A stretch of DNA of 64,000 bases from Betaproteobacteria bacterium HGW-Betaproteobacteria-16 (GCA_002840835.1 PHCQ01000015.1:37622-101621); one strand, 5' to 3'; positions 19,233-28,396 are shown, counted from the stretch's first letter. The notes: generated from the sequence alone by a model not told the origin. Translations and numbers: made by a program.

Positions 19233-19322
19233 ATGTCATCTGAACCCGCTTTGTCCCCTTGGCGCTTGTCCGTCGCTCCCATGATGGATCGTTGCGAAAA
19301 ATCAACGTTATGCGGGTTTTGA
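19233..19322 (+). pseudogene. dusA: Displaced 5' fragment of dusA
   Basis: ATG 19233 opens a 29-codon frame whose product contains PWRLSVAPMMD, the same segment found near the start of the intact dusA at 21604. The match stops after PMMD and the frame then reads into foreign sequence to a stop. This is the original dusA start, cut off by the insertion. It keeps the native upstream region and may still be transcribed. Confidence 0.8.
19257..19288 (+). repeat. Left attachment-site copy (attL-like)
   Basis: 32-base stretch from CCTTGGCGC to CCCATGATGGA, identical to the right copy at 29 of 32 positions. It falls in the displaced dusA start. Confidence 0.75.
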
Positions 19323-19374
19323 GTGGATTGTGTGCTTTTCATGTGCGAACAATAGTCGGCCAGAGGGGAGCGCA

Positions 19375-19911
19375 ATGAATGTCGAGCATGTCGGGGCAAT
19401 GTGGGGTTTCCTGGGGGCCATAGTCGGGGCAGCAGCCAGCATCACCGCGACTCTGCTATCCCTTTCGCACTCAAGGCGCCTTGAGACTGAAAGGGATCAA
19501 CGAAGTAGAGCTCAGCGCGATCAAGATGCTCAGCATCAGACGCTGCTTCAGATACAGGATGAAATTCTGAAGCTTTCGAATCTCAGTTCCAATACTCTCG
19601 TTCGCGATACCATCGAATACGATATTTCCAGGCGTTGGAGGTGGAAGCCCACCGCTGAACTACAGAGGCTGGACCAGCTCGACATTGACCGAACCGAATC
19701 ATTGCGCAAGAGTGCCGTCCTCATTGAGCGAATACTCGACGACTCGCTGCGGGCGAAGATCTCTAAATACAAGTCGATCTTGGTGCGGATGAATAACGCT
19801 GACTCAATAGAAGCTGCAGCAGTACTGAGCGCCCGCATGGCAGAGGAACTTGAATCCCTGATGGGAGAACTCGGCGAGCGCATACGCTCCAGCTCGCTTG
19901 TTTCTCCATAG
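19375..19911 (+). CDS. Island protein 1: single-pass membrane protein with coiled coil
   Basis: 178 residues from ATG 19375, which has a GGGGAG RBS. One hydrophobic segment (about 9-29, Gly/Ala-rich) is followed by a charged, Gln/Arg/Asp-rich helix (about 32-65) likely to form a coiled coil, then more helical sequence to the end. No enzyme motif is seen and I do not recognise the family. Codon choice is less GC-biased than the host genes, consistent with transfer. It is the first gene inside the dusA insertion. An effector or sensor subunit of a small membrane system is inference. Confidence 0.6.
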   Translation: MNVEHVGAMWGFLGAIVGAAASITATLLSLSHSRRLETERDQRSRAQRDQDAQHQTLLQIQDEILKLSNLSSNTLVRDTIEYDISRRWRWKPTAELQRLDQLDIDRTESLRKSAVLIERILDDSLRAKISKYKSILVRMNNADSIEAAAVLSARMAEELESLMGELGERIRSSSLVSP

Positions 19912-20040
19912 ACAATTCAAGTGTCACTAGTTTTCCACCAAGCTACAGCATCCCCATGGGGAGGCCCGCGGTCTCTGAATGGATAGGTGTCAAAAATCTG
20001 TCGAACTCCATGTTATCACCCTACATAGCAGGCCTTTCCT

Positions 20041-20529
20041 ATGAGTGATCTTCACAAAGATGCACCACCCGAACTCCAGCAGTCTCGCGAAAAGTATCAC
20101 GACGAGAGATTCCACCAGCTCAATGGATTGCTGACGTCATCATCTGGGGCTGCTTGGTCCTATCTGCTTGCTGTGAACGGCGGTGCTGCAGCCGGAATTC
20201 TTGCCTTTATCGGGGCAAAGGCTTCAGTCGCCGTTCAAATGTGGCCTTACGCGGTTTTGTCTCTATTTGTCTTGGGGTTGCTGTGTGTCGGGTTCGCACA
20301 CGCTGCGATTGTCCATAAAGTCCAGGGCCTACTTCAAAACTGGAGTTCCACCATGGAGCGCTACTGGAAGAACCAGGTGGGTTGGGACTACTTGATGGAA
20401 CGAGACCAAGATTTGGTTTATCGCTGGCGAAAGGTGCCATGGATTTTGGGCTGGCTTTCTCTCTTGCTGTTCATCGCCGGGATCATAGTGACAGCATGGA
20501 ACTTCCATCGTATGGCCTCGCCGAACTAA
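20041..20529 (+). CDS. Island protein 2: three-pass membrane protein
   Basis: 162 residues. The soluble N-terminus of about 35 residues is charged. Hydrophobic segments lie near 38-60, 67-93 and 133-153, and the loop between the second and third is rich in Trp/Tyr/Arg. I do not recognise a family. ATG 20041 has only a weak AGG upstream. The 129-base gap before it contains a perfect 12-bp palindrome, TCCCCATGGGGA, at 19951. It sits between the two other island membrane proteins on the same strand, so a shared function is plausible but unproven. Confidence 0.6.
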   Translation: MSDLHKDAPPELQQSREKYHDERFHQLNGLLTSSSGAAWSYLLAVNGGAAAGILAFIGAKASVAVQMWPYAVLSLFVLGLLCVGFAHAAIVHKVQGLLQNWSSTMERYWKNQVGWDYLMERDQDLVYRWRKVPWILGWLSLLLFIAGIIVTAWNFHRMASPN

Positions 20530-20796
20530 ACGTCAGAAGTGTGAGGGGATCAAAGCGCGCCCGGCGTAGCCTCTGGCGGTGTCGGTGCTTGCCACCCGAC
20601 TGGCTGCGGCTTCCAGGAGGAACAGCCCAGCTCAGCGAGACCATCAGCCTTCGACCTTCTCCATATAAAACGGCAACCACGCCCAGGTCGAGCTTTTCCC
20701 GTGCCGGTAGACCTTGGGTCGGTACTTGTGACGCACGATGCGCCGGCCGTCGAGCTGACGCCGATCTGTTGGCAATCGAGCAAATTTGCGCAACAT
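20530..20796 (-). pseudogene. GC-richer gene remnant inside the island
   Basis: On the minus strand, ATG 20796 to stop 20644 encodes 50 residues including VRHKYRPKVYRHGKS and WLPFYMEK, and the TGATGG overlap leads into a second short frame (MVSLSWAV...). Base composition is closer to the host than to the flanking island genes. The short length with an in-frame stop upstream suggests a leftover C-terminus of a larger gene. I do not recognise it. Confidence 0.3.
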
Positions 20797-20817
20797 CTGC
20801 TACACGAAGGAGCCTTC

Positions 20818-21396
20818 ATGAATAAGCCTGAGAATTCCGGCAAAGGTGGCGTCCTCGTCCACTTCAAACAAAATTGGCCGTGGGCCTTTGCGGCGTCCGT
20901 CGCTATCGCAGCGGCATTCGTTGTCGGCTTCTATGTAAGCCAATTCGGAGAGTTCGGGCTATCTGATCAGACCCAGAACTGGGGAGCCTTTGGCGACTAT
21001 GTTGGCGGCGTTCTCAACCCCTTGGTCGCATTGGCTGCATTGCTTCTGCTTGCCCACTCAATCAGTATTCAACGCAGAGAGCTACATGACACGGGGGTAG
21101 CGCTCAGGGAACAAGCGTCGCACTCAAGGGACTTGGTCCACCTAACCGCGATGATCGCGGTGCTGGAACGTCACGAGCGGCACTTAGAGGGGCTCAAAAG
21201 CGAACTGAAAGAAATGCCCGTTCCAGGCAAGGTCGAGGAGACGATGGAAGTGATCATGAGGAGAGCTGGTTTGAAAAGTGCCATTCAGCAAGTCTCCACT
21301 CAACACCATGAGTTGCGAGAGAACATAGGCAAATTACTTTACAAGCTGCAATCCGAAAGTGAAAAAGAGGGAGGCAATCCAACGGAAGCTCTGTAA
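20818..21396 (+). CDS. Island protein 3: two-pass membrane protein resembling putative abortive-infection (putAbiC-like) proteins
   Basis: 192 residues from ATG 20818, with AAGGAG 6 bases upstream. Hydrophobic segments lie at about 23-43 and 62-82. Between and into the second one, NWGAFGDYVGGVLNPLVALA resembles the WGxFGDxxGGxLNPL signature that I associate with the putative phage abortive-infection family. A long helical, probably coiled-coil C-terminus follows. Most members of that family are longer, so this may be a short form. A role in phage defence is inference from this resemblance and the mobile context. Confidence 0.55.
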   Translation: MNKPENSGKGGVLVHFKQNWPWAFAASVAIAAAFVVGFYVSQFGEFGLSDQTQNWGAFGDYVGGVLNPLVALAALLLLAHSISIQRRELHDTGVALREQASHSRDLVHLTAMIAVLERHERHLEGLKSELKEMPVPGKVEETMEVIMRRAGLKSAIQQVSTQHHELRENIGKLLYKLQSESEKEGGNPTEAL

Positions 21397-21548
21397 GCAG
21401 CCCCAGCTTTCGCGTGCAGGCGTCGAAGATCACAGAAGCGAAAAGAAAACCCTGCGCTGGGCCGGGCTAAGGTCTGGAAAATGTCACCAGTCGTGTGCTC
21501 TCAATGTGTGTCTAGTCGTACACCAGTGCTACACCGCTCAATCCCTTC

Positions 21549-21567
21549 TGTGCACTCTGTGTGCACT
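21549..21567 (+). repeat. Tandem TGTGCACT repeats beside the right attachment site
   Basis: TGTGCACT occurs at 21549 and again at 21560. Short direct repeats near an att core often are integrase arm-binding sites. Here that is inference, since the integrase gene is missing. Confidence 0.35.
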
Positions 21568-21603
21568 AATCTCTTCACATGAGCCGAAAAAGTAAAAACA
21601 CAA

Positions 21604-22647
21604 GTGGAAAATACTCAGTCAAATCAACAGCTTAATCCTTGGCGCCTTTCCGTCGCGCCCATGATGGACTGGACCGACCGGCATTGCCGTTATTTCCATC
21701 GCCTGCTGACCAGGAAGACGCTGCTCTACACCGAGATGGTGACGACGGGCGCGTTGATGCATGGCAGTGTGCAGCGGCACCTTCGCTTCAACAAAGAAGA
21801 GCATCCGGTGGCTCTGCAGCTTGGCGGCAGTGAGCCGGCGGACCTGGCTGCAGCGGCGCGGCTGGGGGAGCAGTGGGGCTACGACGAGATCAATCTGAAC
21901 TGCGGTTGCCCCAGTGACCGGGTGCAGCGCGGTGCGTTCGGTGCCTGCCTGATGGCGGAGCCCAGGCTGGTGGCCGATGGCGTCAAGGCCATGGTGGATG
22001 CCGTGACTGTGCCGGTCACAGTAAAGCACCGCATCGGCATCGACAGGACCGAGAGCTACGAATTCGTTCGTGACTTCGTGGGCACGGTCAGCGAAGCGGG
22101 GTGTTCGGTCTTCATGGTGCACGCGCGCAATGCCTGGTTGCAGGGCCTGTCGCCGAAGGAAAACCGGGAGGTGCCACCGCTGCGCTACGAACTGGCGTAC
22201 CAGCTCAAACGCGATTTTCCTCACCTCACCATCGGTGTGAATGGCGGTATCACCACCAATGAACAGATCGACATGCACCTGGCGCAGGTTGATGGCGTGA
22301 TGGTGGGGCGCGAGGCCTACCATCACCCGTGGCTCATGACCTCCTGGGACGAGCGCTTCTTTGGCGCTTCGCCTTCCTTGGTGACCCGCGAAGGGGTAGA
22401 GGAACAGATGGTGGCCTACATGGAGCGTGCACACGCGGAAGACGGCTGCCCCTGGTATGCCATTGCACGCCACATGCTGGGCCTTCGGCACGGCCTGCGA
22501 GGCGCACGTCTGTGGCGCCAGGTGTGGAGTGACCATCGGCTCAAGCCCTTGCCGCCCAGAGAGGTGTGGGCGATGGCGCAGGCTCACATCGGGTCCGAGG
22601 TTGCGGAAGGCATCGACCCTGCGCTTCAACCGCTGGCAGCGCTCTGA
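21604..22647 (+). CDS. dusA: tRNA-dihydrouridine(20/20a) synthase
   Basis: 347-residue FMN enzyme reducing U20/U20a in the tRNA D-loop. It shows PMMDWTDRHCR at the N-terminus, LNCGCPSDRVQRGAFGACLM with the catalytic cysteine, KHRIGID and HARNAWLQGLSPKENR, which is typical of DusA. The GTG start at 21604 and the first roughly 10 codons are supplied by the inserted element. The native start is left behind at 19233. No good Shine-Dalgarno precedes the GTG, so expression may differ from the ancestral gene. Confidence 0.95.
   Translation: MENTQSNQQLNPWRLSVAPMMDWTDRHCRYFHRLLTRKTLLYTEMVTTGALMHGSVQRHLRFNKEEHPVALQLGGSEPADLAAAARLGEQWGYDEINLNCGCPSDRVQRGAFGACLMAEPRLVADGVKAMVDAVTVPVTVKHRIGIDRTESYEFVRDFVGTVSEAGCSVFMVHARNAWLQGLSPKENREVPPLRYELAYQLKRDFPHLTIGVNGGITTNEQIDMHLAQVDGVMVGREAYHHPWLMTSWDERFFGASPSLVTREGVEEQMVAYMERAHAEDGCPWYAIARHMLGLRHGLRGARLWRQVWSDHRLKPLPPREVWAMAQAHIGSEVAEGIDPALQPLAAL
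21637..21668 (+). repeat. Right attachment-site copy (attR-like)
   Basis: CCTTGGCGC to CCCATGATGGA within the intact dusA frame. It differs from the left copy at three positions only. Confidence 0.75.
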
Positions 22648-22694
22648 TTGCTCCCTTGTCTCCTCTGGTCAGGGGTGGCTTTGCTCTGCTGGTG

Positions 22695-23330
22695 TCAGGC
22701 GGCGGCTTCCAGTCCGTTCTGGAAATGTTCACGCATGCGGGTCACAGCCAGGTCTGCGTCGCGCGACCGCAGCGCGCTCATGATGGCCCTGTGTTCCGCC
22801 AGCGAATCATTGAGGCGACCGCTCTTGAACAAGGAGTTGTGGCGGTTGAGCTTCATGACTTTGCGCAGGTCAGCCACCATCTGCTGGCGCCAGCGGTTGT
22901 CTGCGGTTTCCAGCAGCTTCATGTGAAAGCGCTCGTTGACCGCAAAAAACCGGTTCCTTTCAGCGGTGCTCGCCTCCAGTTCGTCGTGCAGGGCCTGCAG
23001 TTCGGCGATCTGTTCATCGGTGGCTTTTTGGGCCACCACGCCCGCTGCATCGGATTCGAGCAGGGAGAGCAGGTGGTAGACATCGGTGAGGTCCTTCTCT
23101 GACACTTCGGTCACGTAGGCGCCTCGCCGAACCTTCATGGTGACCAGCCCCTCAGCTGCCAGCACCTTGAGGGCTTCCCGCAAGGGCGTGCGACTGATAC
23201 CGTAGGCCTCGGCCAGCTTGAGCTCGTCGATCCAGCTGCCAGGTTCCAGTTCGCGGTTGAAGATGCGCTGGCGCAGCAGTTCAGCCACTTCTTCATAAAG
23301 CGCGCGCGGTGCGAGGGAGAGTGCAGACAT
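22695..23330 (-). CDS. GntR-family (FadR/FCD type) transcriptional regulator
   Basis: 211 residues from ATG 23330. The N-terminal winged helix-turn-helix (about 8-72) contains ELKLAEAYGISRTPLREALKVLAAEGLV, here split as ELKLAEAYGISRTPL and REALKVLAAEGLV, the GntR recognition-helix pattern. The C-terminal all-helical FCD ligand domain shows the His/Asp/Glu metal-type pocket residues (FHMKLLE, DSLAEHRAIMSAL). It is divergent from the methylmalonyl-CoA mutase gene across about 130 bases and is the natural candidate regulator of that cluster, probably sensing a short organic acid or CoA-related ligand (inference). Confidence 0.9.
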   Translation of the reverse strand: MSALSLAPRALYEEVAELLRQRIFNRELEPGSWIDELKLAEAYGISRTPLREALKVLAAEGLVTMKVRRGAYVTEVSEKDLTDVYHLLSLLESDAAGVVAQKATDEQIAELQALHDELEASTAERNRFFAVNERFHMKLLETADNRWRQQMVADLRKVMKLNRHNSLFKSGRLNDSLAEHRAIMSALRSRDADLAVTRMREHFQNGLEAAA

Positions 23331-23390
23331 GTGGATGCGAAATGGCGTAGGGTGTGACGGGCGGATTGTAGTCCCATCGCCGAAATCTGC

Positions 23391-23420
23391 ATCAATAATT
23401 ATGAATGATGTATGATTGCG
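23391..23420 (+). promoter_or_regulatory. AT-rich control block between the GntR regulator and methylmalonyl-CoA mutase
   Basis: An AT-rich island in an otherwise GC-rich region. TATGA at 23400 is repeated as TATGAT at 23411, one helical turn apart. The second copy is a good -10 for the mutase gene. Transcription would then start near 23423, which favours ATG 23465 over ATG 23405. Operator function for the divergent regulator is inference. Confidence 0.35.
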
Positions 23421-23464
23421 CCCGCTCCAACGTTCCCTCATTACCTCATTTCGCGTTGCCCGAC

Positions 23465-25621
23465 ATGACCACTCCACAGCCCGAATTTCAGCCCGCCAGC
23501 CTGGAGGCATGGACCCAAGCCGCCCGGAAATCTGCACCCGGTGGCAATGTGGATGCCCTCAACTGGGTGACGCCGGACGGTATCAGTGTCAAGCCGCTGT
23601 ACACCGCAGAAGACACGGCCAACCTGCCCCATACGCACACGCTGCCCGGCTTCGAGCCCTTCATCCGCGGCCCACAGGCCACCATGTACGCGGTGCGCCC
23701 GTGGACGATCCGCCAATACGCCGGCTTCTCCACCGCAGAGGAATCCAATGCCTTCTACCGCAAGGCGTTGGCCGCTGGCGGGCAGGGCGTGTCGGTTGCC
23801 TTCGACCTGGCCACCCATCGGGGATACGACAGCGACCATCCCCGCGTGACCGGCGATGTGGGCAAAGCCGGCGTGGCCATCGACAGCGTGGAGGACATGA
23901 AGATCCTGTTCGACCAGATCCCGCTGGACAAGGTGAGCGTGTCCATGACCATGAACGGTGCGGTGCTTCCGGTGCTCGCGGGCTACGTGGTGGCAGCAGA
24001 AGAGCAGGGCGTGGTGCAGGACCAACTCAGCGGAACCATCCAGAACGACATCCTCAAGGAGTTCATGGTCCGCAATACCTACATCTACCCGCCCGAGCCG
24101 TCGATGAAGATCATTGGCGACATCATCGAATACACGGCGAAACACATGCCGAAGTTCAACTCGATCAGCATCAGCGGCTACCACATGCAGGAAGCAGGTG
24201 CCAACCAGGCGCTGGAACTGGCCTTCACGCTGGCCGACGGGCAGGAGTACGTGAAAACGGCCATTGCCAAGGGCATGGACGTGGACGCTTTTGCCGGGCG
24301 ACTGAGCTTCTTCTGGGCGATCGGCATGAATTTCTATCTTGAGATCGCCAAGATGCGCGCCGCCCGGCTGCTGTGGACGCGCATCATGAAGGGCTTTAAC
24401 GCCAAGAGCCCCAAGAGCCTGATGCTGCGCACCCACTGCCAGACCTCGGGCTGGAGCCTGACCGAGCAAGACCCGTACAACAACGTGGTGCGCACCACCA
24501 TTGAAGCCATGGCCGCCGTGTTCGGCGGCACGCAGAGTCTGCACACCAACAGCTTTGACGAAGCCATCGCGCTGCCCACCGAGTTCAGCGCCCGCATCGC
24601 ACGCAACACGCAGCTGATCATCCAGGAAGAGACCCACATCACGAACGTGGTCGACCCCTGGGCCGGCAGCTACATGATGGAGAGCCTGACCCAGGAAATG
24701 GCCGACAAGGCCTGGGCCATCATCGAAGAAGTGCAGGCCATGGGCGGCATGACCAAAGCCGTGGACAGTGGCTGGGCCAAGCTCAAGATCGAGGCCGCCG
24801 CCGCAGAGAAGCAGGCCCGCATCGACAGTGGCAAGGACGTGATCGTCGGCGTCAACAAATACAAGCTCAAGACGGAAGACCCGATCGAGGCGCGCGACAT
24901 CGACAATGTGGCGGTGCGAGAGGGGCAGATTGCCCGTCTGCAGCAGATCAAGGCCACGCGCGATGCGGCCAAGGTGCAGGTCGCGCTCGAAGCACTCACC
25001 GCGGCCGCCGAGAGTGGCGAAGGCAACCTGCTCGACCTGTCGATCCAGGCCATCCGCCTGCGCGCCACCGTGGGCGAGGTGAGCGATGCGCTGGAAAAAA
25101 TTTATGGGCGCCACCGCGCCGATACACAGAAGGTGACCGGTGTGTACGCAGCTGCCTACGATTCCGCCGAGGGCTGGGACGCCCTCAAGACCGAGATCAA
25201 TGCCTTCGCCGAAGCGCAGGGCCGCCGCCCGCGCGTGATGATCAGCAAACTGGGCCAGGACGGGCATGACCGCGGCGCCAAGGTGGTGGCCACGGCCTTC
25301 GCCGATCTGGGTTTCGACGTGGACATGGGGCCGCTGTTCCAGACGCCCGAGGAGTGCGCGCGGCAGGCGATTGAAAATGACGTGCATGCGGTGGGGGTGT
25401 CCACGCTCGCCGCTGGTCACAAGACGCTGGTGCCGGCCATCATTGCCGAGCTCAAGAAGCAAGGTGCCGACGACATCATCGTGTTCGTGGGCGGGGTGAT
25501 CCCGCGCCAGGACTACGAGATGCTCTACGAGGCTGGCGTGAAGGGCATCTACGGCCCTGGCACCCCGATTCCAGCCAGCGCGAAGGATGTGCTGGAGCAG
25601 ATCAAGAAGGCCATTGGGTGA
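23465..25621 (+). CDS. scpA: Methylmalonyl-CoA mutase (adenosylcobalamin-dependent)
   Basis: 718-residue single-chain mutase interconverting succinyl-CoA and methylmalonyl-CoA. An N-terminal TIM barrel with [30 protein letters not shown] and [14 protein letters not shown] is followed by a C-terminal B12 domain with QDGHDRGAK, whose His601 ligates cobalt. The length matches MutB/ScpA (about 715). ATG 23465 is preferred because the upstream ATG at 23405 would lie before the predicted transcription start. Its stop overlaps the meaB start (GTGA). The next genes are the chaperone MeaB and propionyl-CoA carboxylase subunits. Confidence 0.95.
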   Translation: MTTPQPEFQPASLEAWTQAARKSAPGGNVDALNWVTPDGISVKPLYTAEDTANLPHTHTLPGFEPFIRGPQATMYAVRPWTIRQYAGFSTAEESNAFYRKALAAGGQGVSVAFDLATHRGYDSDHPRVTGDVGKAGVAIDSVEDMKILFDQIPLDKVSVSMTMNGAVLPVLAGYVVAAEEQGVVQDQLSGTIQNDILKEFMVRNTYIYPPEPSMKIIGDIIEYTAKHMPKFNSISISGYHMQEAGANQALELAFTLADGQEYVKTAIAKGMDVDAFAGRLSFFWAIGMNFYLEIAKMRAARLLWTRIMKGFNAKSPKSLMLRTHCQTSGWSLTEQDPYNNVVRTTIEAMAAVFGGTQSLHTNSFDEAIALPTEFSARIARNTQLIIQEETHITNVVDPWAGSYMMESLTQEMADKAWAIIEEVQAMGGMTKAVDSGWAKLKIEAAAAEKQARIDSGKDVIVGVNKYKLKTEDPIEARDIDNVAVREGQIARLQQIKATRDAAKVQVALEALTAAAESGEGNLLDLSIQAIRLRATVGEVSDALEKIYGRHRADTQKVTGVYAAAYDSAEGWDALKTEINAFAEAQGRRPRVMISKLGQDGHDRGAKVVATAFADLGFDVDMGPLFQTPEECARQAIENDVHAVGVSTLAAGHKTLVPAIIAELKKQGADDIIVFVGGVIPRQDYEMLYEAGVKGIYGPGTPIPASAKDVLEQIKKAIG

Positions 25622-26706
25622 GCTCTGCGGTGCTGCAGGAAGGCATTCTGCGCGGCGATTCCGCCGGGCAACGCCGCGCCATGGCCAAGGCCATCACATT
25701 GCTTGAGTCCACCCGTGCCGATCACCGCGCCCAGGGCGATGAGCTGCTCACCGCCTTGTTGCCGCACGCAGGCAAAGCCTTTCGCCTGGGCATCAGCGGC
25801 GTGCCGGGCGTGGGCAAGAGCACCTTCATTGAGGCCCTGGGGCTGTACCTGATAGAAAAGGGCCATCGCGTCGCGGTCCTGACCGTTGACCCTTCCAGCA
25901 CGGTCTCGGGTGGTTCCATCCTCGGCGACAAGACGCGTATGGAGAAGCTCTCCGTGCACGAAAGGGCCTACATCCGGCCCAGTCCGAGCAGCGGCACGCT
26001 GGGCGGGGTGGCCGAGAAGACCCGCGAAGCCATGCTCGTATGCGAGGCCGCAGGCTACGACATCGTCATCGTGGAAACGGTGGGCGTGGGCCAGAGCGAG
26101 ACAGCAGTCAGCGGCATGACCGACATGTTCGTGCTCATGCAACTGCCCAATGCCGGCGACGACCTGCAGGCCATCAAGAAGGGCGTGATGGAACTGGCCG
26201 ATCTGGTGGTCATCAACAAGGCCGACCTCGACCCCGACGCCGCCACGCGGGCGCGGGCGCAGATCACTTCTTCACTTCGACTGCTGGGTCTGCAAGGCCA
26301 TCCCGAACACGCACACCACAACGAGGCCATCTGGCATCCCCAGGTGATTCAGCTCAGCGCGCTGCAGGGCCGTGGCCTGGATGCCTTCTGGGTTGAAGTC
26401 TTGCGCTTTCAACGTTTGCAGACTGAAAACAGGCGGCTCGATGCCCGCCGCCAGCAACAGGCCCGTGCCTGGATGTGGGAGCGCATCGACGCAGGGCTCA
26501 AGCAACGGTTCCGCGCCCACCCTGCCGTGCGCGCTGCGCTGGAACACACCACACAACAGGTGCTGGCCGGTGCATTGCCTGCCAGCACCGCCGCGCGGCA
26601 ACTGCTCACCATTTACGAATCCGACGCCGTTCGGGCTGAGTCTGTCAAAGCCCCTGAACAACCCTCACTCCGCCCTTCGACAGGCTCAGGGCACCCGGAG
26701 ATTTGA
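25618..26706 (+). CDS. meaB: MeaB, GTPase chaperone of methylmalonyl-CoA mutase
   Basis: 362-residue G3E-type GTPase that loads and protects the cobalamin cofactor of the mutase. Walker A is GVPGVGKST (61-69), and [14 protein letters not shown] and VINKADLD (the G4 motif NKAD) are clear. The start is GTG 25618, overlapping the mutase stop by 4 bases, so the pair is translationally coupled. The last roughly 26 residues (from about [10 protein letters not shown]) are encoded by a REP-like palindromic repeat and do not look like native MeaB sequence. Confidence 0.95.
   Translation: MSSAVLQEGILRGDSAGQRRAMAKAITLLESTRADHRAQGDELLTALLPHAGKAFRLGISGVPGVGKSTFIEALGLYLIEKGHRVAVLTVDPSSTVSGGSILGDKTRMEKLSVHERAYIRPSPSSGTLGGVAEKTREAMLVCEAAGYDIVIVETVGVGQSETAVSGMTDMFVLMQLPNAGDDLQAIKKGVMELADLVVINKADLDPDAATRARAQITSSLRLLGLQGHPEHAHHNEAIWHPQVIQLSALQGRGLDAFWVEVLRFQRLQTENRRLDARRQQQARAWMWERIDAGLKQRFRAHPAVRAALEHTTQQVLAGALPASTAARQLLTIYESDAVRAESVKAPEQPSLRPSTGSGHPEI
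26627..26698 (+). repeat. REP-like inverted pair inside the 3' end of meaB
   Basis: GTTCGGGCTGAGTCTGTCAAAGCCC (26629 on; longest run not repeated here) and CCCTTCGACAGGCTCAGGGC (26673 on) are inverted relatives of one sequence, the widespread proteobacterial TTCGACAGGCTCAGG repeat. They are separated by about 18 bases. The pair lies in frame within the meaB coding region and before the pccB start. Confidence 0.7.
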
Positions 26707-26717
26707 AGCACCCCATC

Positions 26718-28250
26718 ATGCAAGACATCCTTCAACAACTCGAAGAAAAACGCGACCGGGCCCGATTGGGCGGTGGTCAGAAGCGCATCGACGCGCAACA
26801 CGCCAAGGGCAAGCTCACGGCGCGCGAGCGGCTGGATGTTCTGCTGGATGAAGGCAGTTTCGAAGAATGGGACATGTTCGTCGAACACCGCTGCACCGAC
26901 TTCGGCATGCAGGACAACAAGATCCCCAGCGACGGCGTGGTCACCGGTTACGGCATGATCAACGGTCGCCTCGTGTTCGTGTTCAGCCAGGACTTCACCG
27001 TGTTTGGTGGTGCCTTGTCCGAAGCCCACGCCGAAAAGATCTGCAAGATCATGGACCAGGCCATGAAGGTCGGCGCGCCGGTGATTGGCTTGAACGACTC
27101 CGGCGGCGCACGCATTCAGGAAGGTGTGGCGTCATTGGGCGGTTACGCCGAGGTGTTCCAGCGCAACGTGATGGCCAGCGGCGTGGTGCCGCAGATCAGC
27201 ATGATCATGGGGCCGTCGGCAGGCGGGGCGGTGTACTCGCCTGCCATGACCGACTTCATCTTCATGGTGAAAGACTCTTCGTACATGTTCGTCACCGGTC
27301 CCGAAGTGGTGAAGACCGTCACCCACGAGGAGGTGACGGCGGAAGAACTCGGCGGCGCGATCACCCACACCACCCGGAGCGGCGTAGCAGATCTGGCGTT
27401 CGACAACGATGTGGAGGCGCTGCTGATGCTGCGCCGGCTCTACAACTACCTGCCGCTCTCCAACCGTGAAAAGGCCCCGGTACGGCCCAGCGGCGACCCC
27501 ATCGACCGGGTGGAAATGAGCCTGGACACGCTGGTGCCCGACAACCCGAACAAGCCCTACGACATGAAGGAGCTGATCGTCAAGACGGTGGACGATGGCG
27601 ACTTCTTCGAGCTGCAACCCGAATACGCCAAGAACATCATCATCGGCTTCGCCCGCATGGACGGCCAGACCGTGGGCATCGTGGCCAACCAGCCGCTGGT
27701 ACTGGCCGGTTGCCTGGACATCAAGTCGAGCATCAAGGCAGCGCGCTTCGTGCGCTTCTGTGACGCCTTCAACATTCCTGTGATCACCTTCGTGGACGTG
27801 CCCGGTTTTATGCCCGGAACCTCTCAGGAATACGGCGGCATCATCAAACACGGCGCCAAGCTGCTCTACGCGTATGCCGAGTGCACCGTGCCCAAGATCA
27901 CCGTCATCACCCGCAAGGCCTACGGCGGCGCCTACGACGTGATGGCTTCCAAGCACCTGCGCGGGGATGTGAACTTCGCCTGGCCCAATGCCGAGATTGC
28001 GGTGATGGGCGCCAAAGGCGCGGTGGAAATCATCTTCCGTGAAGACAAGGGCGACCCCGAAAAACTCGCGGCCAGGGAGGCCGAGTACAAGGCCCGCTTC
28101 GCCAACCCCTTCGTGGCGGCCAACCGGGGCTACATCGACGACGTGATCCTGCCGCACAACACCCGCAAGCGCATCTGCCGCAGCCTGGTGATGCTCAAAG
28201 ACAAGAAGATCGAGAACCCGTGGCGCAAGCACGGCAACATTCCCCTCTGA
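26718..28250 (+). CDS. pccB: Propionyl-CoA (acyl-CoA) carboxylase beta/carboxyltransferase subunit
   Basis: 510-residue carboxyltransferase transferring CO2 from biotin to propionyl-CoA to give methylmalonyl-CoA. It has two crotonase-like halves. The first has [15 protein letters not shown] entry sequence, [18 protein letters not shown] and [14 protein letters not shown]. The second has [24 protein letters not shown] and [14 protein letters not shown] 26718 is used because the TTG at 26703 overlaps the meaB stop and no better signal exists. No strong RBS is seen, so coupling to meaB is likely. It is followed by a duplicated pccA start and then pccA. Confidence 0.95.
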   Translation: MQDILQQLEEKRDRARLGGGQKRIDAQHAKGKLTARERLDVLLDEGSFEEWDMFVEHRCTDFGMQDNKIPSDGVVTGYGMINGRLVFVFSQDFTVFGGALSEAHAEKICKIMDQAMKVGAPVIGLNDSGGARIQEGVASLGGYAEVFQRNVMASGVVPQISMIMGPSAGGAVYSPAMTDFIFMVKDSSYMFVTGPEVVKTVTHEEVTAEELGGAITHTTRSGVADLAFDNDVEALLMLRRLYNYLPLSNREKAPVRPSGDPIDRVEMSLDTLVPDNPNKPYDMKELIVKTVDDGDFFELQPEYAKNIIIGFARMDGQTVGIVANQPLVLAGCLDIKSSIKAARFVRFCDAFNIPVITFVDVPGFMPGTSQEYGGIIKHGAKLLYAYAECTVPKITVITRKAYGGAYDVMASKHLRGDVNFAWPNAEIAVMGAKGAVEIIFREDKGDPEKLAAREAEYKARFANPFVAANRGYIDDVILPHNTRKRICRSLVMLKDKKIENPWRKHGNIPL

Positions 28251-28270
28251 ACGGGCCGGAGACCAACAAC

Positions 28271-28396
28271 ATGTTCATCAAAATCCTGATTGCCAACCGC
28301 GGTGAAAACGACCGCGCAGCGGGCGTTTCGTCAAATTGCATGGCACGCGCAGCGTGTGCGGGCGACTTCACCTCGATGGAGGTGACCCATGTTTAA
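28271..28396 (+). pseudogene. pccA: Duplicated, diverged 5' fragment of pccA
   Basis: ATG 28271 opens a 41-codon frame beginning MFIKILIANRGEN, nearly the same as the true PccA start MFKKILIANRGEI at 28389. At DNA level the two differ at many third positions, so this is not a recent copy. The match ends after about 12 codons and the frame runs across the real start to a stop at 28394. It looks like the relic of an earlier biotin-carboxylase gene, or a leader ORF. Confidence 0.7.

Larger units (their letters stand above)
19257..21668. mobile_element. Approximately 2.4 kb integrative-element remnant inserted in dusA
   Basis: The segment lies between two copies of the dusA 5' sequence and is visibly AT-richer than its neighbours. 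It holds three small membrane-protein genes and an apparent gene remnant. dusA 5' ends are known integration sites for genomic islands and prophages using a dedicated tyrosine integrase class. No integrase gene is present here, so it is either a decayed or deleted element or one mobilised in trans. The insertion supplies a new start codon to dusA. Confidence 0.75.

Noticed and set aside
23441..25462. Long open frame (673 codons) on the minus strand opposite methylmalonyl-CoA mutase
   Set aside because: It is antisense to a clearly conserved enzyme; such frames are common in GC-rich coding DNA. The His/Gly/Val-rich product resembles nothing and has no RBS.
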